A DNA stretch of 64,000 nt from JAJRAN01 sp963827135 (GTDB taxonomy: Archaea; Thermoplasmatota; Thermoplasmata; Methanomassiliicoccales; UBA472). Both the position numbers and the translations under genes were made by a program. The notes under the pieces are model-generated. The model did no database searches. It saw only the letters and a list, made by a program, of their open reading frames with translations, and was not told the origin of the DNA. Positions 28,114-36,356 of this stretch are shown in pieces. The stretch is from assembly GCA_963827135.1 (NCBI GenBank), contig CAWGZX010000005.1:496001-560000 (forward strand), written 5' to 3'. Positions within the stretch are counted from its first letter, which is position 1; each line of letters starts with the position of its first letter.

Positions 28114-28281
28114 ATGGAAAACGAGAAGATTTGCAGCTCCTGTGGGATAAGGCTGATCGGCAAGAGCACGACCTTCTTCCCCTGTCCCAACTGCGGCAAG
28201 ACCGAGATCGGGCGATGCCCCAACTGCCGTGATCAGAGCGTGACCTACATCTGCGCCAAGTGCGGATTCTCCGGACCTTAG
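28114..28281 (+). CDS. Small four-CxxC zinc-ribbon protein
   Basis: A 55-residue protein with four C-x-x-C knuckles (CSSC, CPNC, CPNC, CAKC), enough for two zinc ions. It matches the small archaeal zinc-ribbon family (DUF1610-like, HVO_2753 type) usually found directly before aEF-1beta. The ATG at 28114 was chosen because the upstream part of the frame lies in the promoter. It ends 8 bases before the aEF-1beta start, and co-transcription is very likely. The role is unknown; the context suggests translation. Confidence 0.9.
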   Translation: MENEKICSSCGIRLIGKSTTFFPCPNCGKTEIGRCPNCRDQSVTYICAKCGFSGP

Positions 28282-28289
28282 GTGGGACC

Positions 28290-28556
28290 ATGGGAAAGGT
28301 CGCGGCTACCTACACTATCCTTCCAGAGGAGACCACTTTCGACATGGAGGGTTTAAAGAACCGCATCCCTGGCCTCTTGCCTGAGGGTGCCCAGCCCTAC
28401 AAGGCCGAGGTCAAGCCCTTCGCCTTCGGGCTCAAGATGCTGGAAATCGTCGTCCTCATGGACGACGCCAATAATGTGATGGAAGCGCTCGAGGAGAAGC
28501 TTCGCTCCATAGAGGGCATCCAGAGCGTTGAGAACACCGGCCTGACTCTGATCTGA
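28290..28556 (+). CDS. ef1b: Translation elongation factor aEF-1beta
   Basis: The nucleotide exchange factor for aEF-1alpha. It has 88 residues with the family pattern 'MGKVAATYTILPEETTFDMEGLK', 'KPFAFGLKMLEIVVLMDD' and 'IEGIQSVENTGLTLI'. The start is the ATG at 28290 with GGTGG just upstream. It is the second gene after the zinc ribbon. Confidence 0.95.
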   Translation: MGKVAATYTILPEETTFDMEGLKNRIPGLLPEGAQPYKAEVKPFAFGLKMLEIVVLMDDANNVMEALEEKLRSIEGIQSVENTGLTLI

Positions 28557-28744
28557 AACCATTATCTTCGTTTTTACTTCCTCATCTGGCACCGGCGCAA
28601 TGATTGGCATTCCTTCGGGATGGTCTGCCTCCATCATAGAAGGGCAGGTGCTCCATCGGTGTGCATAACAATTATATTTATTTTATAATATTATACATAT
28701 ACAACTTTCCTCCGTCCTAGTAGGCTGTTAATAGCTGTTGAGCG

Positions 28745-30364
28745 ATGATGAGGACGATGACGCGCGTACTGGTGGTGGACGGCTACATCGATGAGCCCGC
28801 CTCGCTTGGCGTCCCTCCCTATAGTTCGCCTCACATCAGAGCTGTTGTCGGCGCTGTCCTTGACGCCGGAGCAGAGGTGCGCCTCCTCTCCATCGACCAG
28901 ATCAGGAAAGGTGCGAGGGTCGAGGGCGACGCGCTGGTGGTCATGGCCGGCTGCGCCGTGCCTGGCCGCTACCTGCGTGGCATGCCCGCCTCATCCAAGG
29001 AGATATCCCTTGTCGCTTCGTCATTCCCAGGGGAGAGGTTGCTGGGAGGACCAGCGGTCCTCGAGGCCGAGAGATTCCCCGAGCTTTTCGAGCATGTCGC
29101 CAAGAGGGACGCCGCGGCTTCGGTGTACGACCTCTTGACCAAGGGCGAGAGCAAGGACCGCTGGCGCTCTTTGACGGAATGGAACCGTTGGCTGCTGAAG
29201 GGGGCCATTGGTGCCACCATGCATCCCGACTTCCCGCAGCCCTTGATCGCGGAGATCGAGACCTACCGAGGATGCGTGCGCTATGCCAGCGGGGGCTGCT
29301 CCTTCTGCGTCGAGCCTTTGAAAGGCAAGCCGGTGCACCGCCTTCCCCAGGACATCGTTGCCGAAGTGGCTGAACTGCATCGGCAAGGTGTGAGGAACTT
29401 CCGCCTTGGCGCCCAGACCTGCTTCGTGTCCTACATGGCCATGGAGGACCGGTCCGAGACCCCAAGGCCCAACCCTGAGGCCGTCGAGGAACTGCTGGAA
29501 GGCATCGATAGGCTGGGCGTCGACGTCCTCCACCTCGACAACGCCAATCCGGCAGTGATCGCCGCCCACCCGGAGGAGTCGGGGCACATACTTGAGAGCA
29601 TCGTCCGGCATTGCACCAGCGGCAACATCTTGGCATTAGGGATGGAGAGCGCCGACCCCGCGGTGGTCGAGGCGAACAACCTCAACGCCACGCCCGAGCA
29701 GGTGCTCGATGCCATCAGGCTCATCAACCGAGCAGGACGGGAGCGAGGGCCGACCGGCCTCCCTAAGCTCCTGCCCGGCCTGAACTTCATAATCGGACTG
29801 GACGGCGAGAGCGCGAGGACCCCGCAACTGAACCTGGATTTCCTGAGGAAGGTGAGGAGCGAGGACCTTTGGCTGCGAAGGATCAATGTCCGTCAGGTCA
29901 GCGGCATCAGGCGCGAGTTCCGCGGCGGCATCAACCACTCGCAGTTCCTCAGATTCAAGGATGCGGTGAGGGAGGAGATCGATGGCCCGATGCTCCAGGA
30001 GATGATCCCGGTGGGCACCAGGCTGGCCAGGGTGTTCACCGAGCTCAGGGAGGGCAACAGGACCTATGGCCGCCAGATCGGTACCTACCCCATCCTAGTG
30101 GGATTCAATTACCCCTTGGAGGTGGGCAGGTTCCTCGATTGCATGGTGGTCGACTGGGGCTACCGCAGCATAACCGCGGTCGAGCACCCCCTGGACATCA
30201 ACCATTGCCCGCTGGCAGCACTGGGGTCGTTGCCCCAGGTGGGCAAGAAGCGCGCAGTCCGCATCCTCAGAGGCCGGCCATATCATGACCTTGACGCCCT
30301 CAGGCCGCGCCTGGACGACGGGAAGGTCGCCGATGGCATCGCCCGGTTCATAGCCTTTGGTTAG
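28745..30364 (+). CDS. Radical SAM protein with C-terminal helix-hairpin-helix (COG1031 type)
   Basis: 539 residues. A cobalamin-binding-like N-terminal region (1-160) precedes the radical-SAM core with 'TYRGCVRYASGGCSFC', in which the last two Cys are C-x2-C and the first is more distant, as in this family. The C-terminus has a helix-hairpin-helix ('LAALGSLPQVGKKRAVRILR'), which may bind nucleic acid. COG1031 proteins are widespread in archaea, with unknown substrate; RNA modification is a reasonable guess from the HhH. The upstream 188 bases are strongly AT-rich and probably hold its promoter. Confidence 0.88.
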   Translation: MMRTMTRVLVVDGYIDEPASLGVPPYSSPHIRAVVGAVLDAGAEVRLLSIDQIRKGARVEGDALVVMAGCAVPGRYLRGMPASSKEISLVASSFPGERLLGGPAVLEAERFPELFEHVAKRDAAASVYDLLTKGESKDRWRSLTEWNRWLLKGAIGATMHPDFPQPLIAEIETYRGCVRYASGGCSFCVEPLKGKPVHRLPQDIVAEVAELHRQGVRNFRLGAQTCFVSYMAMEDRSETPRPNPEAVEELLEGIDRLGVDVLHLDNANPAVIAAHPEESGHILESIVRHCTSGNILALGMESADPAVVEANNLNATPEQVLDAIRLINRAGRERGPTGLPKLLPGLNFIIGLDGESARTPQLNLDFLRKVRSEDLWLRRINVRQVSGIRREFRGGINHSQFLRFKDAVREEIDGPMLQEMIPVGTRLARVFTELREGNRTYGRQIGTYPILVGFNYPLEVGRFLDCMVVDWGYRSITAVEHPLDINHCPLAALGSLPQVGKKRAVRILRGRPYHDLDALRPRLDDGKVADGIARFIAFG

Positions 30365-30403
30365 GCGAGGCATTTATTTGTCATGGGGCGTTAGCTTGTG
30401 GCG

Positions 30404-31495
30404 ATGGAGGTCAGGGAGTTCGCCCGATACCCTTTCGTCCGGGGCGCCTCGGAGTTCGTCAAGAACTCCAAGGTGGAGCTGGGGGAACTGTTGAGCCATA
30501 GTGCCTTCTCCCAGGCTAGGATGAGGGGCAAGAAGAGGGTCCTTGACGCCATCGATAAGGCGAGCATAGATGACAATTCGATGGTGACGGAGGAGGACCG
30601 GCTGCAGGAGGTCCTTAGCTATCCTATGGCACGAATCCTCGTCTCCTGCGTCGGCGATGGCTTCCTGATACGTCGATACGCGCTGGCCGAGGCCAAGACC
30701 TCCTACGACCGCATGCAGACCGAGAAGGTGGAGACGCTGATGGAGCTCGCCGAGGAGCTGGGAGTGGAGGCGACCTTGGTGGACGACGTCCCGAGCATGC
30801 ACTTCACCGACTTCCTCCGCTTCACGTCGGGGCTGAGGAGCAAGGAATGGAAGCTGGTCAACACCGAGGTCAAGGACGGTATGGTCGCCCTGTCCAAGGT
30901 CAAGTTCGCCAGGGTTCTGGAGCAAGCCCTGCATGACAAGATCGAGGACGAGCTGCCTCTCCCTGTTACGAAGGCGATGATCGAAGCGCTGAAGAGCGAT
31001 GTGTCGGAACTGAAGATGCTAGCTGAGCAGATGCGGGACCGGTACCAGGCCGAAGGCTTCGGGGAGGTGGACGTGGAGAGCTTCCCCCCTTGCATGAAGA
31101 GGCTGGTGGCCATGGCCCAGGCCGGAGAGAACATCTCGCATCCGGGACGCTTCGCCCTGACATCATTCCTCTTCAACATCGGCCTCTCCAGGGAGGAGAT
31201 ACTCAAGATCTTCTCCGGTTCCCCCGACTTCGACGCCTCCAAGACCAAGTACCAGATCGACCACATCACTGGTGAGATCTCAGGAACCACCTACACCCCG
31301 CCGGAATGCTCGACGATGAAGACCAACGCCGTGTGCTTCAACCCGGACGACCTTTGCCGACTGGACTGGGTCAAGCATCCTTTGATCTACTATCGCGCCA
31401 AGCTAAGGAGGAAGCGCAAGGCCGCCGCATACAAGAAGGGGGAGAAGGAAGGGGTGGGCGCCGTCGAGGGTGCGGCCGCACCTGAGAGCAGGTGA
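30404..31495 (+). CDS. priL: DNA primase large subunit
   Basis: The regulatory Fe-S subunit of archaeal/eukaryotic-type primase. The four cluster cysteines are visible: the Cys of 'SFPPCMKRL', and three in the C-terminal part ('PPECSTM', 'NAVCF', 'DDLCRLDW'). The family signature 'HPGRFALTSFLFNIGLS' is intact. A TATA-like ATTTATTT at about 30371-30378 suggests near-leaderless transcription. Either GTG 30398 or ATG 30404 could start; I report the ATG. The tail is low-complexity and lysine/alanine-rich. Confidence 0.93.
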   Translation: MEVREFARYPFVRGASEFVKNSKVELGELLSHSAFSQARMRGKKRVLDAIDKASIDDNSMVTEEDRLQEVLSYPMARILVSCVGDGFLIRRYALAEAKTSYDRMQTEKVETLMELAEELGVEATLVDDVPSMHFTDFLRFTSGLRSKEWKLVNTEVKDGMVALSKVKFARVLEQALHDKIEDELPLPVTKAMIEALKSDVSELKMLAEQMRDRYQAEGFGEVDVESFPPCMKRLVAMAQAGENISHPGRFALTSFLFNIGLSREEILKIFSGSPDFDASKTKYQIDHITGEISGTTYTPPECSTMKTNAVCFNPDDLCRLDWVKHPLIYYRAKLRRKRKAAAYKKGEKEGVGAVEGAAAPESR

Positions 31496-31537
31496 GCACT
31501 TCTTCGGAGCGTCTGGACCATAACCAAGGCATCGGCT

Positions 31538-32173
31538 CTACTTTAAAAACTTCCACGTTCCATAGGCGCGCTGGATGGCGGTCAGGTTGCCGACCACGGC
31601 GAACCAGAGCATCATCACCTCGAAGACGGTGAAGCTGACGAAGGACAGCTCGATCCACACGACCCCGAAGAGGAAGAGCACCCACTGCACCAGACAGGCC
31701 GCGACCATCAGCACCAAGCGGTCCGCCCTTCCTAGGAGGCCGGCATAATGCCTGCCTGCCCCCACCGCTTGCGCCTGTGTGCCCATGTAGGACGTGAGCA
31801 GGACGCCGATTATCGCCATCATGCCCAGGTAGGGATTGCACCAGGCGCTCACCGCCACTGCCCCGATCATTATCACGTCCGCGTAGCGGTCGATGACGTG
31901 GTCGACGAAGTCCCCCCTCCTCCCCGCCTTCCCGGAAAGGCGCGCGATCTTTCCGTCCAGGGCGTCGAGGAACCCGCTTATCAGGATTATCACTGCTGCC
32001 AATGGCAACAACAAGCCGGTGAGGTTGTCGTAGGCCAGGAATATCAATGCCCCGGCCAAGCCAGCAAGGAGGAGAGATATCAACGAGATGGTGTTGGGGT
32101 TGACCTTGATGAGAGCTCTTGCCGCAGGGTCCAGGATGAAGTCGGCCCTGTTGCGCTTAGCATCTAGAACCAC
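31538..32173 (-). CDS. CDP-alcohol phosphatidyltransferase (archaetidylinositol-phosphate synthase-like)
   Basis: An integral membrane protein of 211 residues with about six membrane spans. The catalytic motif D-x2-D-G-x2-A-R-x9-G-x3-D-x3-D is complete in the segment 'DALDGKIARLSGKAGRRGDF...DHVIDRYAD'. It transfers a polar alcohol phosphate to a CDP-activated archaeal lipid; the exact alcohol (inositol phosphate, glycerol phosphate or serine) cannot be fixed from sequence. The GTG start at 32173 overlaps the end of the Fap7-like gene, so the two form a unit. Confidence 0.88.
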   Translation of the reverse strand: MVLDAKRNRADFILDPAARALIKVNPNTISLISLLLAGLAGALIFLAYDNLTGLLLPLAAVIILISGFLDALDGKIARLSGKAGRRGDFVDHVIDRYADVIMIGAVAVSAWCNPYLGMMAIIGVLLTSYMGTQAQAVGAGRHYAGLLGRADRLVLMVAACLVQWVLFLFGVVWIELSFVSFTVFEVMMLWFAVVGNLTAIQRAYGTWKFLK

Positions 32174-32691
32174 CCTAGCACCTCCTCACTCCAGTCGATA
32201 TGGCCGATAGCGTACTTCTCCCTTTCTCCGTCCAGTATCTCCTCCATCGCCGCCACGACCTCCGGGACGTCCTTAATGGTGGTGTCGACCTCCAGAACCT
32301 GTCTGTCGGTCTCCACCGCCTCGATCAGGATGACGTCCAAGGCCTCGGCCTCCACGTTCTCGTTCACCTTGTCCTCGGAATAGCCTCTTCCCTCCAGCCT
32401 GATTGCAAGGACTGAAGGTCGGCAGCGCAGCACGACTATGAGGTCAACCGTCAGATGATGCGAGAGGTGCCCGACCAATATGGCGTCCTTAAGCCCCTCG
32501 TCCTCGGAGACCGCCTTGTCCAGTGCAGAGATGTCCACCTCCCGCGTCGCCCTCCTCCTGTCCCTTTTCCCAAGGAGCCCCTTCTCCTCGGCCAACCGGT
32601 TGACCTCGTAAACCGTCCATCCACGCTTTGCCAGCGCCTCGCCCACCGAGGTCTTTCCCGTACCTGGGGTTCCGCTGAGTGCGACCCTCAC
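32164..32691 (-). CDS. Fap7/CINAP-type adenylate kinase-like NTPase
   Basis: 175 residues with the P-loop 'GTPGTGKTS' at about residues 7-15. The second motif 'VGHLSHHL' and the Arg-rich lid 'LEGRGYSEDKVNENVEAE' are typical of the archaeal Fap7/hCINAP group. Members bind Rps14/uS11 and act in late small-subunit maturation; they are often annotated as adenylate kinases. The start is a GTG at 32691. It overlaps the phosphatidyltransferase by 10 bases. Confidence 0.88.
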   Translation of the reverse strand: MRVALSGTPGTGKTSVGEALAKRGWTVYEVNRLAEEKGLLGKRDRRRATREVDISALDKAVSEDEGLKDAILVGHLSHHLTVDLIVVLRCRPSVLAIRLEGRGYSEDKVNENVEAEALDVILIEAVETDRQVLEVDTTIKDVPEVVAAMEEILDGEREKYAIGHIDWSEEVLGWF

Positions 32692-32789
32692 GTGCGGTCA
32701 AAAGCAGGGCTAAGTCATAAAAGGTTCTGAGGAAGAGCTCCGGGATGCGCTCGATGTCGGTGGGAAGCCCGAGATTTAATCTCGATGGA

Positions 32790-33581
32790 TCAATGTCCTC
32801 TCGAACGGAGCTCCTCGAATAAAGCTAGGCGCATGAAGGCAGCCTGGCTCCCCGTCCTGAGCCTGGCCTCAAGGTTGGCTGGAGTGTCCATGTTGAACTC
32901 GAAATCGTAGCGGACGTCCATCAGGTACAGGTTCTCCGGAGGCGCCAGACCGAATTGGATGTCCTCGCCTTCCAAGGCCCTCCTGACCTCGTCCAGCTCC
33001 GCCCTGCCCGAGCCGACCGCTGACATGGCTGCCACGATCCTCCTGACCATGTTGCGCAGGAACTCCCTGGCCTCCAGGTCGATGACCAAGAGGTCGCCGA
33101 GCGGCTGCACGGTGACGACCCTCAGCTCCTTCATCGTGGACCTGCCATCGGCCTTGCAGAACCTGCGGAAGTCATGCCTGCCCTGGAACACCGATGCGCA
33201 CTCCTCTAGCTTGCTCATCTCCATGCCCTTGGCGTCAAGGAAGTAACGATAGCGCCGGCCAGACGCCCGGCGGGGCGTGAACGCCTGGGGGACCTCCGCC
33301 ACCCCGATGAAATAGACCTTGTCGCTGGCGGAGTTGAGCGCCCTCATTAGCGAGCTCTGCCTGAAGTCGGTGTCGAAGGCCACGACGTTCCCTAAGGCGC
33401 TGACCCCGCGGTCCGTCCTGCTCGCGGAGCTGAACCTAGCTTCCTTCGGGTCATCGATGGCCTCGATCTTCCTCAGGCAGCGGATGACCTCATCCTCCAC
33501 AGTAGGGAGCTTTGATTGCCTTTGCGAGCCGAAGAAGTCCCTGCCTTCGTAGGCCAGCTTGACCGCCGCCCTCCAGGTCAT
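32790..33581 (-). CDS. truA: tRNA pseudouridine synthase A
   Basis: TruA makes pseudouridine at 38-40 of the tRNA anticodon arm. The catalytic Asp lies in 'ASRTDRGVSALG', and other family segments are 'RYRYFLD', 'GRHDFRRFCK' and 'EFLRNMVRRIVAAM'. The start is the internal ATG at 33581 ('MTWRAAVKLAYEGRDFFGSQ'), giving 263 residues; the longer frame to 33887 overlaps trmJ and is spurious. It is divergent from trmJ across 45 bases, pairing two tRNA anticodon-loop modification genes. Confidence 0.94.
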   Translation of the reverse strand: MTWRAAVKLAYEGRDFFGSQRQSKLPTVEDEVIRCLRKIEAIDDPKEARFSSASRTDRGVSALGNVVAFDTDFRQSSLMRALNSASDKVYFIGVAEVPQAFTPRRASGRRYRYFLDAKGMEMSKLEECASVFQGRHDFRRFCKADGRSTMKELRVVTVQPLGDLLVIDLEAREFLRNMVRRIVAAMSAVGSGRAELDEVRRALEGEDIQFGLAPPENLYLMDVRYDFEFNMDTPANLEARLRTGSQAAFMRLALFEELRSRGH

Positions 33582-33626
33582 GGCATCATCATTAAGTAGA
33601 GCACGGCCATTTAGATTTCGGCTCCC

Positions 33627-34346
33627 ATGCCTGAATTCCGCATCGTCCTGGTCAATCCCAAGCACGACGGCAACGTCGGCGCGGTCGTGCGATCGATGGG
33701 CAACTTCGGCTTCAAGGACCTGTGCCTCGTTTCCCCATGCGATATCACGGAGGAGGCATACAAGCGGGCCAAGCATGCGGGGGACATCCTGCGCAAGGCC
33801 GAAGTCGTGGAGAGCCTGGACCAGGCGATCGAGGGCTTCGACCTCATCGTGGGGACAAGCGGCATCGTCACCGCCGGAGAGAAGCACTACGTCCGCATCC
33901 CCTTGACGCCACGCGAGTTCGCGGAGCGGATGAAGGACTACGAAGAGAGGGTGGCCATGCTCTTCGGCCCGGAGGACACTGGCCTGTTACAGGAGGACCT
34001 CATGCGCTGCGACATCCTGGTCAACATACCCTCCAGCGATGAGTACCCCATCCTGAACCTTTCCCATGCTGCGGCGATAGTGTTGTACGAGCTCTTCCAG
34101 GTTCGACCGAGGAAACCGGGCGGCCCGAGGCCGACGAACGGGCAGGAGCGGGAGAGGCTGTTCCTCTTCTTTGACGACCTGTTGGACTCCGTCGACTATC
34201 CAGAGTTCCGCCGCGAGAGGACCAAGGTCATGTTCCGCCGGCTCATGGGGAGGGCAGTTCCGACCAAATGGGAGTTCCACACCATCATGGGGGTCTTCGG
34301 GGACGCGGCCAAGAAGATCAAGAGGCTGGAGCAAAAGAAGGACTAG
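33627..34346 (+). CDS. trmJ: TrmJ-type tRNA 2'-O-methyltransferase (SPOUT)
   Basis: 239 residues. SPOUT motifs are visible: 'NPKHDGNVGAVVRSMGNFGF' (motif 1), 'VAMLFGPEDTGLL' (motif 2) and 'YPILNLSHAAAIVLYEL' (motif 3, knot). Archaeal TrmJ methylates the ribose at position 32. The C-terminal part carries the helical extension usual in TrmJ. The stop TAG shares CTAG with the stop of convergent ftsZ. Confidence 0.9.
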   Translation: MPEFRIVLVNPKHDGNVGAVVRSMGNFGFKDLCLVSPCDITEEAYKRAKHAGDILRKAEVVESLDQAIEGFDLIVGTSGIVTAGEKHYVRIPLTPREFAERMKDYEERVAMLFGPEDTGLLQEDLMRCDILVNIPSSDEYPILNLSHAAAIVLYELFQVRPRKPGGPRPTNGQERERLFLFFDDLLDSVDYPEFRRERTKVMFRRLMGRAVPTKWEFHTIMGVFGDAAKKIKRLEQKKD

Positions 34347-35371
34347 ACGGTGAAACGGGAGATGACCAGGCCATCGATCTCCATGTCGTCCGCCAGCTCG
34401 GCGATGCCGGTGACCACGGCGATGAGCCTTATCGACCCCTCGAACTTCTCGTCCATCCTGGCCCCGAAGATGACCTTGGCGTCGGGGTCCAGGTTGGATG
34501 TGAGGCTCTTCATCACCTTGTTCAGGCGCTTGAGCGTCAGGTTGGTGCCCCCGGTGATGTGGACCAGCGCACCGGTCGCTCCGCTTATTGGTACGTCGAG
34601 CAGCGGGTTGCTCAACGCGTCCTTGACTACGCCATCGGGGTCCGCGTTCTCCCCGTATAGTACGGTAGATATGCCGCCCTGCTTGACCACCGTCCTCAGG
34701 TCGGCGAAGTCCAGGTTGATCAGCGAGCTCTCGGTTATCGCCTCCACCGTCCCCTTGACCATCTCGGAGATGAGCTCGTCCATGATGGAGAGCGCCTGGG
34801 GGAACGGCAGGTTGGAGACCATGTCCAGGAGGCGGTTGTTATCTAGGACGAGGCAGGTGTCGGATGCGCTGCGCAGAGAGCGTAGCCCTCGAATGGCGGT
34901 CCTGTTCCGGTTGCCCTCCATCTCGAAGGGGGTGGTGGCGATCGAGACCACCAACGAGCCGCACCTCCTGGCAACGTCCGCGACCACTGGGGCCGCGCCA
35001 GTGCCGGTCCCGCCGCCCATGCCCACGGTGACGAATGTAAGTGCTGCCCCCTGAAGGAGCTTGGAAATCTCGGGAACGGCGTTCTCGGCACAGATGCGCC
35101 CCACCTCGGGATCGCTGCCCGCGCCGTTCCCGTTGGTGATGCCCTGCCCGATGAGCAGGCGGCGATGAGCCTTGACCTTGGCCAGATGCGGGCGGTCGGT
35201 GTTGATGGCGATGGTTTCCACTGAATTGAGCCCTAACTCGTTCATCCGGCTGACGGAGTTGCATCCCCCGCCGCCGCAGCCGACGATGATTATCTTTGGC
35301 TTACCTACGCTAGCCAGGTCGTCGTCGGTGACGTATTCCCATCCCACTTGAACATCCCATCCCGCGTTCAA
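34343..35371 (-). CDS. ftsZ: Cell division GTPase FtsZ (first paralogue, FtsZ2-like context)
   Basis: A tubulin-fold GTPase forming the division ring. It has the G-box 'GMGGGTGTGAAP', the N-terminal 'IIVGCGGGGCNS', the nucleotide loop 'NTDRPHL' and the T7 synergy loop 'LINLDFADL' with the catalytic Asp. At 342 residues it lacks a long C-terminal tail. A TTG at 35371 opens the frame 6 bases after the upstream regulator stop; a GTG at 35347 preceded by GGATGGGATG may be the true start. It is about half diverged in sequence from the two paralogues at 39-42 kb. Confidence 0.93.
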   Translation of the reverse strand: MNAGWDVQVGWEYVTDDDLASVGKPKIIIVGCGGGGCNSVSRMNELGLNSVETIAINTDRPHLAKVKAHRRLLIGQGITNGNGAGSDPEVGRICAENAVPEISKLLQGAALTFVTVGMGGGTGTGAAPVVADVARRCGSLVVSIATTPFEMEGNRNRTAIRGLRSLRSASDTCLVLDNNRLLDMVSNLPFPQALSIMDELISEMVKGTVEAITESSLINLDFADLRTVVKQGGISTVLYGENADPDGVVKDALSNPLLDVPISGATGALVHITGGTNLTLKRLNKVMKSLTSNLDPDAKVIFGARMDEKFEGSIRLIAVVTGIAELADDMEIDGLVISRFTV

Positions 35372-35377
35372 GATGCC

Positions 35378-35689
35378 CTACTTCATTTCCTCCATGGCAC
35401 GGTTCAGGCGCTTGCGGACGTACTCCCGAACCGCGTTACGGATCGCATCGTCTATCGATACCGAATCGCCCTCCTGGACCAGGGCCTCCAGTTCCACCAC
35501 GTTGCCCTTGGGTAGCTCGACAGTAATCCTCTCGATGTACTCCGGGGTAAAGTGCTTCTCCACAAAGGAATCCAAGGCCGCCCTTATGGCATCGGAAATG
35601 GTGGGGAACTTGCCCTTGTCCACCAGCTCCTGGAGGGCTGTAAGCTTTTCAGCTGGAATCCTTACCGTGATGCGTTCGGTATCGCCCAT
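35378..35689 (-). CDS. Tandem ribbon-helix-helix regulator upstream of ftsZ (CdrS-like)
   Basis: 103 residues made of two MetJ/Arc-type ribbon-helix-helix units. The first is about 5-47 ('RITVRIPAEKLTALQELVDKG...SDAIRAALDSFV'). The second is about 52-96 ('RITVELPKGNVVELEALVQEG...DDAIRNAVREYV'). Each begins with an R-I-T-V strand. RHH proteins encoded directly before ftsZ are known in archaea; CdrS in haloarchaea controls ftsZ2 and other genes. The stop is 6 bases from ftsZ, so co-transcription is near certain. A perfect palindrome sits in its promoter, suggesting autoregulation. Confidence 0.88.
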   Translation of the reverse strand: MGDTERITVRIPAEKLTALQELVDKGKFPTISDAIRAALDSFVEKHFTPEYIERITVELPKGNVVELEALVQEGDSVSIDDAIRNAVREYVRKRLNRAMEEMK

Positions 35690-35710
35690 GACACAACTCC
35701 GCGCGCGCTA

Positions 35711-35730
35711 CGTCCGACCATTGTCGGACG
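35711..35730. promoter_or_regulatory. Perfect inverted repeat, candidate operator of the cdrS-like/ftsZ operon
   Basis: CGTCCGAC at 35711-35718 and GTCGGACG at 35723-35730 are exact inverted copies separated by CATT. The element is 22 bases upstream of the regulator ATG and about 24 bases downstream of its TATA box, over the expected transcription start. Such placement fits a repressor site, most simply for the RHH protein itself (inference). Confidence 0.6.
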
Positions 35731-35753
35731 ATTTCTCAGTATTCCCATGAGGA

Positions 35754-35763
35754 TTATATATAG
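35754..35763 (-). promoter_or_regulatory. TATA box of the cdrS-like/ftsZ operon
   Basis: The minus strand reads CTATATATAA about 65 bases upstream of the regulator ATG; initiation is expected inside the palindrome at 35711-35730. Confidence 0.6.
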
Positions 35764-35873
35764 ATTAGTAGCACGCAGCGCTATGGGCTGTATGGCGTTT
35801 GGCCCATTGTAACCTTTAACTGATTTCAAAGATGGAATGATACAAACCTTGGAACGATAATGGATGCAATTTG

Positions 35874-36356
35874 ATGAGGAGGACGAGGTTCATCGACGCC
35901 AACATCAGCTAGGACATTGCTGAGCTTGTGAGGAGGAGCGAACGTAGAGCGTTGGCGGTCTGGGCCGCAGACTGTGCCGAGCGCGTCCTTCCATTTTTTG
36001 AGGGCGAGCTCTCAAAGGACCGGCGGCCAAGAGAAGCCATCGAGGTCTGCAGGGAATGGGCTTGCACCGGGATTTTCAGGATAAAGTAGGTGCGGGAAAT
36101 CGCCCTCTCAGCTCACGCGGTTACTCGGGAGACGGCGGAGGACTGCTCGGCGCGCTTCGCTGCCAAGTCCACCGGTCATACCATGGCGACCGCCCGTGTC
36201 CCCACCCATTCCATGGCTGCGGCCAGCTATGCTGTGAAGGCGATATGGCCTGGCAATCCCAAGCAAGGAGAGGTGAACGTCGCCCGGGAACGCGATTGGC
36301 AATATCGGCGCCTAGTGGAATTGAACGCTTCTCAAGAAAGCGGGATCACGCTCTGA
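35874..36356 (+). pseudogene. Imm5-like putative immunity protein with two in-frame TAG codons
   Basis: One frame of 160 codons from ATG 35874 to TGA 36354-36356 is interrupted by TAG at 35910-35912 (codon 13) and 36087-36089 (codon 72). Read through the stops, it matches the 'putative immunity protein' (Imm5) family: 'ALAVWAADCAERVLPFFE', 'RPREAIEVCREWA', 'ATARVPTHSMAAASYAVKAI'. These blocks lie before, between and after the stops, so nonsense mutation rather than frameshift is the damage. TAG ends many intact genes in this window, so amber readthrough is unlikely but not excluded. The 3' end overlaps the convergent MFS gene by 11 bases. The family is common in bacteria; transfer is possible. 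Confidence 0.7.

Noticed and set aside
35874..36356. Pyrrolysine-encoding gene
   Set aside because: TAG is a regular terminal stop of many intact genes here and no pyl gene is visible; nonsense mutations are the simpler reading.
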